In this document: positions 1 to 8,250 of the stretch, piece after piece
Layout: every line of letters begins with the position of its first letter
Position numbering within the stretch: the stretch's first letter is position 1
Source: UBA830 sp002295635
Lineage (GTDB): Bacteria; Pseudomonadota; Alphaproteobacteria; MPNO01; UBA830
Length of the DNA: 64,000 bases
Reading direction: 5' to 3'
Assembly: GCA_002295635.1 (NCBI GenBank)
Contig: DBHK01000023.1
Coordinates: forward strand, 65,602 to 129,601
Position numbers and translations under genes: made by a program
Notes under the pieces: model-generated
Seen by the model: the letters and a program-made list of their open reading frames with translations, nothing else
What the model was told of the DNA's origin: nothing
Databases searched by the model: none

Positions 1-207
1 AGCATCAGCACTCTCAGAATTCCCTAGGTCACCTATTACCACTTGAGTGCGCTCACCCAGCAACGTCGCTAGGTCATTCAATGCTTTCTTGCTTCGTCCA
101 GCCAGTGTAACCGTCGCTCCCTGTGCATGCAGCGCTCTACCTATCGCGCCACCAATACCTCCGGATGCGCCGGTAATTAATGCCTTCTTATCTGAAAGGT
201 CAAACAT
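1..207 (-). CDS. fabG: 3-oxoacyl-ACP reductase, N-terminal part (cut by window edge)
   Basis: Reduces 3-oxoacyl-ACP with NADPH in fatty acid elongation. Only the first 69 residues lie in the window; the rest is beyond position 1. The visible part starts MFDLSDKKALITGASGGIGG, the classical short-chain dehydrogenase Rossmann start with TGxxxGIG at about residues 13-20, followed by a basic AGRSKK stretch at the end of the second beta strand that suits NADPH. It lies 11 bp downstream of fabD on the same strand, the usual fabD-fabG order, so the two are probably cotranscribed. Another SDR is possible from the fragment alone, but the fabD neighbour makes FabG by far the best call. Confidence 0.88.
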   Translation of the reverse strand, partial: MFDLSDKKALITGASGGIGGAIGRALHAQGATVTLAGRSKKALNDLATLLGERTQVVIGDLGNSESADA

Positions 208-218
208 TTAGCTCGCTC

Positions 219-1160
219 CTATAAAGTTTTGAGGACGGCCTCGATCTCATCAGGTGTCGCAGCGTTGATCGACCTCAAATCGCGGTCTATCCGTTTGGTC
301 AAGCCGGACAACACCTTACCGGGCCCAAGTTCAATCAGTGTGTCCACCCCGCCGTCCCGCATGGCTAGTACGCTCTCGCGCCACCGAACCATGGACGTCA
401 CTTGTTCAACCAATAGCGATTTAATTTCATCAGGATTGTCTACCGGCGCTGCCGTGACATTCGTCATTACCCGCACAAGTGGACGAACAACCGTTACTTC
501 ACTCAGCGCCCTCTCCATTATTTCAGCGGCAGGCGCCATCATACTACAGTGGAAGGGTGCACTGACCGCTAATTTGACGGTTCGCCGAATATCACGCTCA
601 CTAGCAATTTCGATAGCTCGGTCGATTGCATCCATAGCGCCTGATAAAACGACTTGTCCTGGGGCATTATCGTTTGCCACCGAGCAGATTTCTCCATCAG
701 ATGCAGCAATGGCGATTTCTTTGGCTTGATCAAGCTCAGCACCCAGCAAAGCCGCCATACCGCCTTTTCCTACTGGCACAGCCTCCTGCATTGCCTGTCC
801 GCGAATCCTAAGTAACCGCGCAGCATCCGCCAGTCCAAACGATCGGGCAGCAGCCAAGGCCGAATATTCACCCAAAGAATGACCCGCTAGAAAGGTGGCA
901 ATTTCATCTACTCTAACGCCACCTTCTTTTTCTAAGACACGTATTATAGCCATGCTAACTGCCATTAAGGCCGGCTGCGCGTTCTCTGTAAGCGTCAGCT
1001 CTTCCATCGGGCCATCTGTTATTAATTTAGTCAAATTCTCGCCTAACGCATCATCAACCTCTTCCAATGTTTCGCGAGCGATTGGGAACGCCGCGAGCAA
1101 TTCTTCTCCCATGCCTACCGCCTGAGATCCTTGTCCCGGAAAAACCAATGCTCGCGCCAT
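219..1160 (-). CDS. fabD: Malonyl-CoA:ACP transacylase
   Basis: Moves malonyl groups from CoA to acyl carrier protein, supplying chain extender units to type II fatty acid synthesis in the cytosol. The 313-residue length is normal for the family. Visible motifs are GQGSQ (9-13), the nucleophile elbow GHSLGEYSAL with Ser95, the malonate-binding Arg120 in RIRGQAMQ, and the catalytic His204 in SAPFHCS. The ATG has an AGGA a few bases upstream. fabG follows directly downstream. The 263 bp upstream are shared with the divergent ribosomal operon and must hold promoters for both directions. Confidence 0.97.
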   Translation of the reverse strand: MARALVFPGQGSQAVGMGEELLAAFPIARETLEEVDDALGENLTKLITDGPMEELTLTENAQPALMAVSMAIIRVLEKEGGVRVDEIATFLAGHSLGEYSALAAARSFGLADAARLLRIRGQAMQEAVPVGKGGMAALLGAELDQAKEIAIAASDGEICSVANDNAPGQVVLSGAMDAIDRAIEIASERDIRRTVKLAVSAPFHCSMMAPAAEIMERALSEVTVVRPLVRVMTNVTAAPVDNPDEIKSLLVEQVTSMVRWRESVLAMRDGGVDTLIELGPGKVLSGLTKRIDRDLRSINAATPDEIEAVLKTL

Positions 1161-1263
1161 TTATCCTACCCCGAATTTTTTTGCTCGATTGAAGCCAATT
1201 TTTTCAGTCATATAGAGTGAAAAATGGGAGTCAAGATAGTGTCACGAATCATGATAGGATTGC

Positions 1264-1291
1264 TTGCGCGTGCTGATCAAATGTGTATATT
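1264..1291 (+). promoter_or_regulatory. Candidate sigma70 promoter of the rpsF operon
   Basis: TTGCGC (1264-1269) and TATATT (1286-1291) are separated by 16 bp, predicting a start near 1298 and a leader of about 125 nt before rpsF. This is a match by eye to the sigma70 consensus; no start site is known. Confidence 0.4.
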
Positions 1292-1379
1292 CCGGCGCCT
1301 CATAGTTCGGTACGTCATTTCTGACGCTTGTCCAAGACGCTATTGGTAAATCGGAAGAAAAAGTCTACCTGAAACAAAT

Positions 1380-1391
1380 GCCGACTACGGC
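1380..1391 (+). promoter_or_regulatory. Small hairpin and 14-codon upstream ORF in the rpsF leader
   Basis: GCCG-ACTA-CGGC (1380-1391) can form a short stem in the leader. An ATG at 1378 opens a 14-codon frame whose TAA (1420-1422) ends one base before the rpsF GTG start, spanning the rpsF Shine-Dalgarno AGGAG (1411-1415). Leaders of rpsF operons are known S6:S18 autoregulation targets with a CCG-bearing motif. Whether this is such a site is only a guess. Confidence 0.25.
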
Positions 1392-1423
1392 TACGTGCCA
1401 GATGCCAACCAGGAGTAATTAAG

Positions 1424-1894
1424 GTGCCTCTATACGAAAACGTGTATATCGCACGCCCAGATATTTCACCGGCCCAGGTCGAAGCCCTCACGGCGGACTG
1501 GACCAAGATACTCGAGGAAAATGGTGGCACTGTCACCAAGGATGAATACTGGGGTCTGAAATCGTTTGCCTACCGGATTAAGAAAAACCGGAAGGGTCAT
1601 TATTCATTGTTAAATATCGACGCACCCCCGGCTGCACTTTCGGAAATGGAGCGGAACATGAGGCTAAGCGAGGATGTCTTGCGCTATATGAGCGTCCGCG
1701 TCGACGAACATGAGGACGGCCCTTCGGTGATGATGCAAAATAAGAATAGTCGGGACGACCGTGAACGTGGACGCGACGGCGTTGAGGATGAAGCCATGGA
1801 TACTGCAGTCGAGACAAAGTCTGAAGAATCCTTGGCGGATGAATCAGAAACGAATAGCGAAGCTGAGATCGATAGTAAGGAAACCGAAGAATGA
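1424..1894 (+). CDS. rpsF: 30S ribosomal protein S6
   Basis: S6 binds 16S rRNA in the platform of the small subunit as a pair with S18. The S6 fold covers about residues 1-100, starting MPLYENVYIARPDIS and including a typical EYWGLKSFAYRIKKNRKGHY. After that comes a tail of about 55 residues, rich in Asp, Glu and Ser, that makes the protein 156 residues instead of the 95-135 common elsewhere; such acidic tails occur in alphaproteobacteria. The start is GTG, chosen because AGGAG lies 8 bp upstream. Its TGA overlaps the ATG of rpsR by four bases, implying translational coupling. Confidence 0.97.
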   Translation: MPLYENVYIARPDISPAQVEALTADWTKILEENGGTVTKDEYWGLKSFAYRIKKNRKGHYSLLNIDAPPAALSEMERNMRLSEDVLRYMSVRVDEHEDGPSVMMQNKNSRDDRERGRDGVEDEAMDTAVETKSEESLADESETNSEAEIDSKETEE

Positions 1895-2118
1895 GCCGGA
1901 GACCGTTTTTTCGTCGGCCAAAAAGCTGCCCATTTTCGGGGGAAAACGCGCCGATAATTGACTACAAAAACGTTAAACTGCTACAGCGTTTTACGTCTGA
2001 ACGGGGCAAAATCGTGCCTAGCCGTATTACGGCAGTCTCTGCCAAGAAGCAGCGTGAGCTGGCATCGGCGATTAAGCGTGCCCGCAACCTTGCCCTTTTA
2101 CCCTTTATCATAAACTGA
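1891..2118 (+). CDS. rpsR: 30S ribosomal protein S18
   Basis: S18 pairs with S6 on the 30S platform. The 75-residue protein shows the family pattern: a basic N-terminus with RRPKSCPF, then IDYKNVKLLQRFTSERGKI, then VPSRITAVSAKKQRELASAI and a closing KRARNLALLPFI. Length is normal. It overlaps rpsF by ATGA. The DUF2232 gene starts 29 bp downstream and rplI follows, so this is the expected four-gene block. Confidence 0.97.
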   Translation: MSRRPFFRRPKSCPFSGENAPIIDYKNVKLLQRFTSERGKIVPSRITAVSAKKQRELASAIKRARNLALLPFIIN

Positions 2119-2147
2119 AACACGAAGAAGCTGGTAGTTGGGGTTCC

Positions 2148-3086
2148 GTGCGTAACGCCATGCTCATTCCATTGGGTGCGGGCGTTGTTTCTGCTGTTCT
2201 TCATCTTTCGTTAACACTCGGTTCGCCCGGCGCATTAATGATAGCCTATTTCGCTCAACTGCCAATTGCTGCAACAGGATTGGCCTTAGGACTCTCGCAA
2301 GCCGCCGTCGCAGCGGCGTGTGCCGCGATGCTAGTTGCCCTGTTATCGCCTGGAGCAGGGACGTTAAGTCTATTCATCATTACATCGGCACTACCTGTTA
2401 TTATGGTTATCTTTTTTGCCATGCGAAACCGGGCCGATGATATGGGGGGTGTAGCTTGGTATCCAGTCGGTCGAATTCTCGTATGGCTATCGATGCTTGC
2501 TGTCGCTGCATTTTTTGCAAGCTATGTCGTTTTCATGGACAATGAAGGAGGCATTCGAGGTGCGGTCCAAGGTTATCTCAAAACAATAATAACCGGCCTT
2601 AACAATACGGATCAGCCTGTCTTTGATGCAATGATTATGACGATGGTGACAATATTCCCTGGCGTTGCAGCAGCATCTTGGATACTGATGAGCCTTATCA
2701 ATTGCGTGCTCGCGCAGAGATTTCTCGTGGTCATAGGTAAGAATATCCGACCCAAACCAGTTTATTCCGATATTGAAGCTCCTTTATGGCCTGTGGCGAT
2801 AATTGTTATAGGTGCCCTTCTGACATTTTCGGGAGGTGAAATCGGGTTTATCGGCTTAAATATATTGTTAATAACCAGCGTACCTTTTTTCTTTATAGGA
2901 CTGGCAGTTCTGCATAGTATCTCAAATGCGTGGTCTGGACGCTTTTTTGCTCTGGCGTTCATGTATATTTTTTTGATTTTGGCACATTGGCCCGCTGCGT
3001 TAATTGCAGTACTCGGCGTGTTGGAGTCTCGTTTGCAAATTCGCGACCGCTTGAAGGCGCGTCGCTCGAACAAAGGAAGCGAATAA
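2148..3086 (+). CDS. DUF2232 / YybS-like integral membrane protein
   Basis: A 312-residue, very hydrophobic protein with about eight predicted membrane segments, for example residues 5-25, 30-80 and 110-130, and a cluster between 210 and 300. It ends in a short basic tail (RDRLKARRSNKGSE). Membrane proteins of the DUF2232 type are known between rpsR and rplI in alphaproteobacteria, and position and topology fit. The biochemical function is unknown. The start is GTG at 2148; an ATG four codons later is an alternative. The stop codon shares a base with the rplI start (TAATG), indicating coupled translation with L9. Confidence 0.8.
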   Translation: MRNAMLIPLGAGVVSAVLHLSLTLGSPGALMIAYFAQLPIAATGLALGLSQAAVAAACAAMLVALLSPGAGTLSLFIITSALPVIMVIFFAMRNRADDMGGVAWYPVGRILVWLSMLAVAAFFASYVVFMDNEGGIRGAVQGYLKTIITGLNNTDQPVFDAMIMTMVTIFPGVAAASWILMSLINCVLAQRFLVVIGKNIRPKPVYSDIEAPLWPVAIIVIGALLTFSGGEIGFIGLNILLITSVPFFFIGLAVLHSISNAWSGRFFALAFMYIFLILAHWPAALIAVLGVLESRLQIRDRLKARRSNKGSE

Positions 3087-3766
3087 TGGACGTTATACTT
3101 CTTGAACGGATCGAAAAATTGGGGCAAATGGGTGATGTAGTTACCGTCAAACCTGGCTTCGCGCGCAACTACCTCCTACCGCGCAAAAAAGCGCTGCGAG
3201 CAACCGATTCTAATCGGGGAACATTCGAGAAGCAGCGTGCTCAATTAGAAGCTAAAAACCTTGAACATCGCGAAGAAGCAGAACGTATTTCAAAGGATAT
3301 GGATAAACTGAATATCGTTATTGTTCGCCAGGCAAGTGACAGTGATCAACTATATGGTTCTGTAACGCCACGTGATATTGCCGACGGCATCACAGAGGCA
3401 GGAGTAACGGCAGATCGGCGACAGATCAAATTGGACCGCCCGATCAAAACAGTTGGTATGCATACCGTGCGTATCGAACTGCATCCAGAGGTATCAGTTG
3501 AAGTAATCGCAAATGTCGCACGCTCGGAGGAAGAGGCGGAAATGCAAGCCCGCGGTCAGCGGATAAACCGCGACGGCGAAGTTGTCGGCATAGAAGATAA
3601 AAACGTCGAAGTCGGTGTCGTATTCGAAGAAGGTGCAGCACCAGACGAGGAGTTGTTGGCAGTCGTAGAGAAGGCCGTGGAACCCATTGCAGAAGCCCGA
3701 GCGGAGAAATCAGTTTTAGAGGACATCGCATCCGGTAAGGAAGATTCCGATAGCGTAGAGGCCTGA
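3086..3766 (+). CDS. rplI: 50S ribosomal protein L9
   Basis: L9 binds 23S rRNA near the L1 stalk and helps hold the reading frame. Residues 1-50 are the conserved N-terminal domain, beginning MDVILLERIEKLGQMGDVV and including KPGFARNYLLPRKKAL. A connecting helix and the C-terminal domain follow to about residue 150. The protein then continues with about 75 largely acidic residues, giving 226 in total against about 150 in E. coli and up to about 190 in many alphaproteobacteria. The ATG overlaps the preceding stop; longer in-frame readings upstream run inside the DUF2232 gene and were rejected because L9 proteins start MDVILLE-like. Confidence 0.96.
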   Translation: MDVILLERIEKLGQMGDVVTVKPGFARNYLLPRKKALRATDSNRGTFEKQRAQLEAKNLEHREEAERISKDMDKLNIVIVRQASDSDQLYGSVTPRDIADGITEAGVTADRRQIKLDRPIKTVGMHTVRIELHPEVSVEVIANVARSEEEAEMQARGQRINRDGEVVGIEDKNVEVGVVFEEGAAPDEELLAVVEKAVEPIAEARAEKSVLEDIASGKEDSDSVEA

Positions 3767-3959
3767 GAGCGCTTTTATCCGAACCGGCTTTGCCGCCCCA
3801 ACAGATACCGGTTGGCTGGTTTTATTCGATAAATTGAATGGTTATTTTGTGAAGAACGACCCCGGCGTGCCCCTTCGACTCTGTCTCTGATTACGGCCAA
3901 GGAATAATTTACGAGTCGCAAAGACTAGCGCCCAACAACACGCGCGATATACTCCGATC

Positions 3960-4751
3960 ATGGTACCAATACAGAAGTATCCTATGGATGAAAAAAAAAT
4001 CGGTTTCGTTGCTGCTACGTCTGAGTCCGCGCGGAGAGCGGTAAAAGCGTTAAAAGAAAAATATCAGCACGTCGTCCCACAAGAAGCCGATGTTATTGTC
4101 GCACTCGGTGGTGACGGACACATGCTAGAGACACTCCATTCATGGCTTGATCAGGATATCCCTATATACGGTATGAACCGGGGTACGGTGGGGTTTCTAA
4201 TGAATGAGTTTCGGGCGACAAACCTAACAAAACGGATTGCCTCTGCGGAAACGGTAAAACTACGACCACTGGAAATGGCAGTGCAGGATATTCACGGTAA
4301 TAAAACCACCTCAATCGCAATCAATGAGATTTCGTTACTGCGCGAGACCCGGCAGGCTGCCAAGTTGAGGATAAAGATCGATGGTAGAGTGCGAATGTCC
4401 GAGTTGATCTGCGACGGAGTATTAGTTGCCACGCCCGCAGGCAGTACCGCCTATAACCTGTCCGCGGATGGACCAATCATTCCATTGGACGCAAACTTAC
4501 TGGCTCTTACTCCGATCAGCGCTTTCCGACCTCGCCGTTGGCGCGGCGCACTTCTACCATCCTCTGTATCAATCTCCCTAGAGGTTCTGGAACCGCGAAA
4601 ACGGCCCGTAAGTGCGGTAGGCGACTATACTGAGATCCGCGACGTAAAACGGGTAACGGTGCGAGCCTGCAACGACAAGTCATTTTCGTTATTGTTCGAC
4701 CCGGATCATAAGCTGGAGGATCGTATCCTGAACGAACAGTTCACTCCCTGA
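3960..4751 (+). CDS. nadK: NAD kinase
   Basis: Phosphorylates NAD to NADP in the cytosol and is normally essential. The 263-residue protein has the diagnostic GGDG loop at residues 50-53 (VIVALGGDGHML), a GMNRGTVGFLMN segment, NEISLLRE, and the CDGVLVATPAGSTAYNLSA substrate loop. The segment TPISAFRPRRWRGALLP is typical of the short alphaproteobacterial form. An internal ATG at 3984 gives a start MDEKKIGF closer to most homologues; neither start has a clear Shine-Dalgarno sequence. The 193 bp upstream hold a weak AACCGG/CCGGTT dyad near 3783-3813 that could end the ribosomal operon. Confidence 0.94.
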   Translation: MVPIQKYPMDEKKIGFVAATSESARRAVKALKEKYQHVVPQEADVIVALGGDGHMLETLHSWLDQDIPIYGMNRGTVGFLMNEFRATNLTKRIASAETVKLRPLEMAVQDIHGNKTTSIAINEISLLRETRQAAKLRIKIDGRVRMSELICDGVLVATPAGSTAYNLSADGPIIPLDANLLALTPISAFRPRRWRGALLPSSVSISLEVLEPRKRPVSAVGDYTEIRDVKRVTVRACNDKSFSLLFDPDHKLEDRILNEQFTP

Positions 4752-5175
4752 TAGCAAATCTTTCATGCCAGAATTTTTTGTGCATGATGATGTTACCATT
4801 TGAAAAACTCCGGTAATTCTCAATCGAAACGGACCCGGAGTGATATGCGGCGTTTGCTAATTACTATTGGGTGGAGAGGATTGGAAGACTGATCCCCAGA
4901 TGATGGCTGTCTAGTTTCAAAATTGTTGCAGTCGGAAATGCGGTTTTTGACTAGCTGGAAGATCCGGACGGAATTTCTTCGAGATTTTTACCGTTGGCAC
5001 AACGAAATGTCGGCGACTCCAAGCTTAGAATCGTGAAAATTTTCGCACCTAACGGCAAAGATATTGAAGTAACTATCTGCGTTGAATAGAGCGCAGTCCA
5101 TTAAAATAAAACGATACCTATAATGTCATCTTTAATGTGGTAAAACGCCGTTCAATAACATTCTACGAAGGTCGA
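4752..5175. other. 424-bp intergenic stretch with a possible gene remnant
   Basis: No intact gene is visible. On the plus strand 4913-5089 reads as a protein-like frame (SFKIVAVGNAVFD, a TAG stop, then LEDPDGISSRFLPLAQ and KIFAPNGKDIEVTICVE, then TAG), which could be the decayed end of a gene. The remainder shows no RNA gene or strong dyad. Confidence 0.3.
4913..5089 (+). pseudogene. Possible protein-coding remnant with one in-frame stop
   Basis: A frame of 58 codons with one internal TAG at codon 14. The composition is protein-like (DPDG turn, KIFAPNGKDIEV strand pattern), but I do not recognise a family. No start codon or ribosome binding site is present. It ends 86 bp before the enoyl-CoA hydratase start. 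A chance open frame of this size is quite possible, so this is a weak call. Confidence 0.2.
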
Positions 5176-5955
5176 ATGAGCAATACAATTCTGTGTGTCC
5201 GCGACGGGGCCGTCGCAACTGTAACCATCAATCGCCCGGAGCGCCGTAATGCGATGGACCGAGGCTCATGGTCCCAGCTCGGTGAAATTTTCGGCGAATT
5301 ATCCGAAGATACAAGTCTGCGTTGCATTGTTGTTACCGGCGCAGGGGGTAAAGCCTTCGGATCTGGGAATGATATCTCCGAATTCGATACACTCCGAAAG
5401 GATTCCAGAAAGGTACGCGAATATAACGATATAACCATTGCCACCATACATGCGATTGAGCAATGCCTGCATCCAACAGTGGCGCGGATCGAGGGTTTCT
5501 GCCTGGGCGGAGGTTTGGAGATCGCTTTAGCCTGCGACGTACGGGTGGCAGCACCCGGCTCGACCTTTGGCTTACCGGTCAAGAATATGGGGATTTTCCT
5601 AGACCCAGCGCTTGCGGACACTTTGGTCAATGCAATCGGGCGGACTGCAGCCCTCGAGTTAGTCCTTGAAGGTCGATTCCTTAATACAGAAGAAGCGCTG
5701 AAACGCGGAATTATTACCCGGATTGCGCCAGACGGGGGGCTCGACGAAGAAGTAGCTGCAACTGTAGAGCGTATTTGCGTTGGCGCACCGCTGGCTCACC
5801 GGTTTAATAAAGATGCTATCCGAAAAGTTCGCATAGAAGGTGATGATTCTGAGGCCCAATACGTCCGGGCGGCCTCCTACGGTGATACAGAGGATTACCG
5901 CAATGCATGGACCTCCTTCATTGCGAAAAAAAAGGCTCGCTTCCAAGGGCGATAA
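5176..5955 (+). CDS. Enoyl-CoA hydratase/isomerase family protein
   Basis: A crotonase-fold protein of 259 residues, the usual length. Such enzymes hydrate or isomerise enoyl-CoA thioesters, or perform related CoA chemistry, in fatty or aromatic acid breakdown. Oxyanion-hole segments are visible: VTGAGGKAFGSGNDISEF around residues 55-72 and GFCLGGGLEIALACDVRVA around 105-123, followed by FGLPVKNMGIF. A start 13 codons upstream (5137) is open, but the ATG at 5176 (MSNTILCVRDG) matches family N-termini and has GAAGG just before it. Substrate is not predictable. Expressed alone; the next gene is convergent. Confidence 0.88.
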   Translation: MSNTILCVRDGAVATVTINRPERRNAMDRGSWSQLGEIFGELSEDTSLRCIVVTGAGGKAFGSGNDISEFDTLRKDSRKVREYNDITIATIHAIEQCLHPTVARIEGFCLGGGLEIALACDVRVAAPGSTFGLPVKNMGIFLDPALADTLVNAIGRTAALELVLEGRFLNTEEALKRGIITRIAPDGGLDEEVAATVERICVGAPLAHRFNKDAIRKVRIEGDDSEAQYVRAASYGDTEDYRNAWTSFIAKKKARFQGR

Positions 5956-6094
5956 TCACTGACCACCTCCGAAACGGTTATCTCATTTTGACTGCCTCAG
6001 CTGGCCTCCAGTCGCGGGGGTGATGAAGGATATGAATTACTCAGCAAGGCCTCACCGAATAAAGTCCCGTTTTTCGATTCCAGCCGAGATCGAA

Positions 6095-7162
6095 CTAGGC
6101 ACTCTGGCCATCGTTAAAGCCCTCGCGGATCTGGGCGATCGTCTCTGGATCAAAATAATCATCAATACGGCGATGCACAGAAGCAATATATTCCGGGTCG
6201 TGGTGAGAGCCGGACCATGCCGCGCCTGCGCGAGACTCTACCCGCAACTTTGCACACCAGGTCGTAGTCCGTAACCAAGTGATTCTTCTAAAGGGTCCAC
6301 ACCACGGTCGGATACGGTCGCCTAGTTCTCTCGTTAGCTCAGAAAAATACGCCTCGTAGAAGAGGTTAACATCTTTGTCACTAATTACTGTGGCCACATC
6401 CGAATCCCACATCGTGGAGGTATAGACGGTCGCGTGCGCTAGATCGATCGCCGGTGCGCCATACAGCATCTTCTCAAGATCGACGAATACAGCGGTCCCA
6501 TCCGACTGAATCATAAAATTGCCGGGATGGGTATCTGTACCGACCAGTGTGATCGGTAAATCGCAGCAATCGGCATTTGCAGCAAAATCATGGGCGCGCC
6601 CCAGTTCTTCATCGATTTGGCGCCGAGAAGCGGGGGTTATGTCAGCGTCATCCATATACCGGGACTGGGCCTCAATCACTCTGAGGGTGGCCGCTATTGG
6701 GTCTGCGTGGAACGGTAATGGCTGCTGATCAACCTTTTCGGGTACCGGTAATGAGTGAATTGACGCGAGAGCTTCCGCGATAGAAACAAGTTCTTCCGGA
6801 AGCCGCGGGACACAGCCTTCAATCTCCGAAATTATCAGAGCACCCCACGGTATCCCAACCTGTGGTGGTATAATGGCATGTAACACTGGTACATGGCCGC
6901 AAGGGTAAGCACGGGAGAAACAGGCTGCCTGATATTTCAGATTCGCGGCTGGGGAGAGCCCAAAGGCACCGGATCTCGGGATACGCAAAATTTTCTTGGT
7001 ACCACGGATAGCTACATGAGCATGGACCAGACCTTTTACCCGCATCGGCGCTAAATCGTCCGGAACAAGTTCCCTAAAAGAAAATAGGTCGCCCTTCAGT
7101 GCACGAAATAACGCTAGCAAATCCGCGCCCCCAGCATCCCAAGTTTCAATATTTTTTTTCAC
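6095..7162 (-). CDS. Phosphotransferase of the APH / choline kinase-like family
   Basis: A 355-residue protein-kinase-like small-molecule phosphotransferase. The C-terminal lobe has the catalytic loop VGTDTHPGNFMI, with the aspartate before HPGN, and the metal-binding VFVDLEKMLYGAPAIDLA, followed by a helical YEAYFSELTREL segment. The N-terminal lobe contains IRGTKKILRIPRSG, which supplies the ATP-binding lysine. The substrate is unknown; family members act on choline, ethanolamine, amino acids or sugars, and a drug-resistance role is not implied. It is convergent with the crotonase gene and divergent from the DMT transporter. TTTTTTTC runs near its start, and no Shine-Dalgarno sequence is obvious. 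Confidence 0.8.
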   Translation of the reverse strand: MKKNIETWDAGGADLLALFRALKGDLFSFRELVPDDLAPMRVKGLVHAHVAIRGTKKILRIPRSGAFGLSPAANLKYQAACFSRAYPCGHVPVLHAIIPPQVGIPWGALIISEIEGCVPRLPEELVSIAEALASIHSLPVPEKVDQQPLPFHADPIAATLRVIEAQSRYMDDADITPASRRQIDEELGRAHDFAANADCCDLPITLVGTDTHPGNFMIQSDGTAVFVDLEKMLYGAPAIDLAHATVYTSTMWDSDVATVISDKDVNLFYEAYFSELTRELGDRIRPWCGPFRRITWLRTTTWCAKLRVESRAGAAWSGSHHDPEYIASVHRRIDDYFDPETIAQIREGFNDGQSA

Positions 7163-7261
7163 GCGATAAAAGGTTCTTCTCAGCTGCCTATGGTGTCAAG
7201 AAGCATGTGTTGTGCCGATACTAGACGCGCATTAGCTTACCATAGATTATGGGGGATTTTC

Positions 7262-8215
7262 TTGGCTAAAGATGAGTGCTCAAAGACAAAATGGACGATT
7301 CCCTATTGGGTTGCGGTTCTCTTTTTAGTCATCGGGGCGTTTTCCTGGGCGGGAAGTTCGATCGCAGGGCGCATGGCATCAGGAAACGTGCCACCATTTT
7401 CCCTTTCATTTATTCGTTGGTTTTTCGTCGTCCTTTGTTTTCTCGCGATCGGTGGGAGAGAGACTTGGGAACAGCGCCGTCTCGTCCTAAAGCACTGGAA
7501 ACTCTTGGTCGCGTTTGGATTCTTCGGAATTGTGGGTTTTACTGTCCCATATTATGTAGGCCTGCAGTTTACAGTCGCTATCAACGCCTCGCTTATGAAT
7601 ACCTCTGGTGCGCTATGGATCGTTGGTATTGCCTTCCTGATGACGGGAGAGACAATCACGCGAAAACAATCACTTGGTGTATTGCTAGGGTTCTTCGGTA
7701 CACTCGTGATCGTGTCGCGCGCCGATCTAGCCGTATTGTCACAATTTTCATTTAATGTCGGTGACATCATGGTGTTAGTCGGATTTTTTTCTTGGGCGGT
7801 TTACACTGTGATGTTGAGGTGGAAACCGGCCGAAATGGGCGAACTTGCCTTCCTTACCTCTATGGCGATTTTTGCCGTTATTCTTATGGCTCCGCTATAC
7901 GCGATCGATCTCATTCAGGGTAAAACATTTGAAACGAACTTTGATAATATCGCCATAATCATTTATGCGGTCATCTTTCCATCTTTCATTTCATACCTTT
8001 TATGGAATAGGGCGGTCCCAGTGGTCGGGGCCAGTGTCGCCAGTATTGCACAATATCTTATCCCTATGATTGGTGTCTTTCTGTCGGTCATATTGCTTGG
8101 TGAAGCAGTTGAGACCTATCACATCGCGGGTATCGGGGTTATTTTCACTGGTGTCTGGTTAGTATCATCTGGGCGTCGAAGGTTAGATGCCAATAAATCT
8201 GGCATGGATACGTAG
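7262..8215 (+). CDS. DMT-superfamily (EamA) transporter
   Basis: About 317 residues with ten predicted membrane helices arranged as two EamA repeats. The first begins VAVLFLVIGAFSWAGSSIAG, and the second begins near VGDIMVLVGFFSWAVYTVML. Such proteins export amino acids, nucleobases or metabolites across the inner membrane. I prefer the TTG at 7262, which has GGGGGA 7 bp upstream. An ATG at 7190 gives 24 extra non-conserved residues and would leave only 27 bp to the divergent gene. The flavin monooxygenase starts 35 bp downstream, so they are probably cotranscribed. Confidence 0.85.
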   Translation: MAKDECSKTKWTIPYWVAVLFLVIGAFSWAGSSIAGRMASGNVPPFSLSFIRWFFVVLCFLAIGGRETWEQRRLVLKHWKLLVAFGFFGIVGFTVPYYVGLQFTVAINASLMNTSGALWIVGIAFLMTGETITRKQSLGVLLGFFGTLVIVSRADLAVLSQFSFNVGDIMVLVGFFSWAVYTVMLRWKPAEMGELAFLTSMAIFAVILMAPLYAIDLIQGKTFETNFDNIAIIIYAVIFPSFISYLLWNRAVPVVGASVASIAQYLIPMIGVFLSVILLGEAVETYHIAGIGVIFTGVWLVSSGRRRLDANKSGMDT

Positions 8216-8250
8216 AAACATCGTGAGAAGTAGACACTGGAAAATAGGAA

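Noticed and set aside
229..729. 166-codon plus-strand frame
   Set aside because: Antisense to fabD; low-complexity Ser/Ile composition and no motif.
3783..3813. Terminator after rplI
   Set aside because: The AACCGG/CCGGTT arms are only 6 bp with a 19-nt loop; too weak to list as a terminator on its own.
6020..6274. 84-codon plus-strand frame after the crotonase gene
   Set aside because: Mostly antisense to the end of the phosphotransferase gene; no recognisable protein.
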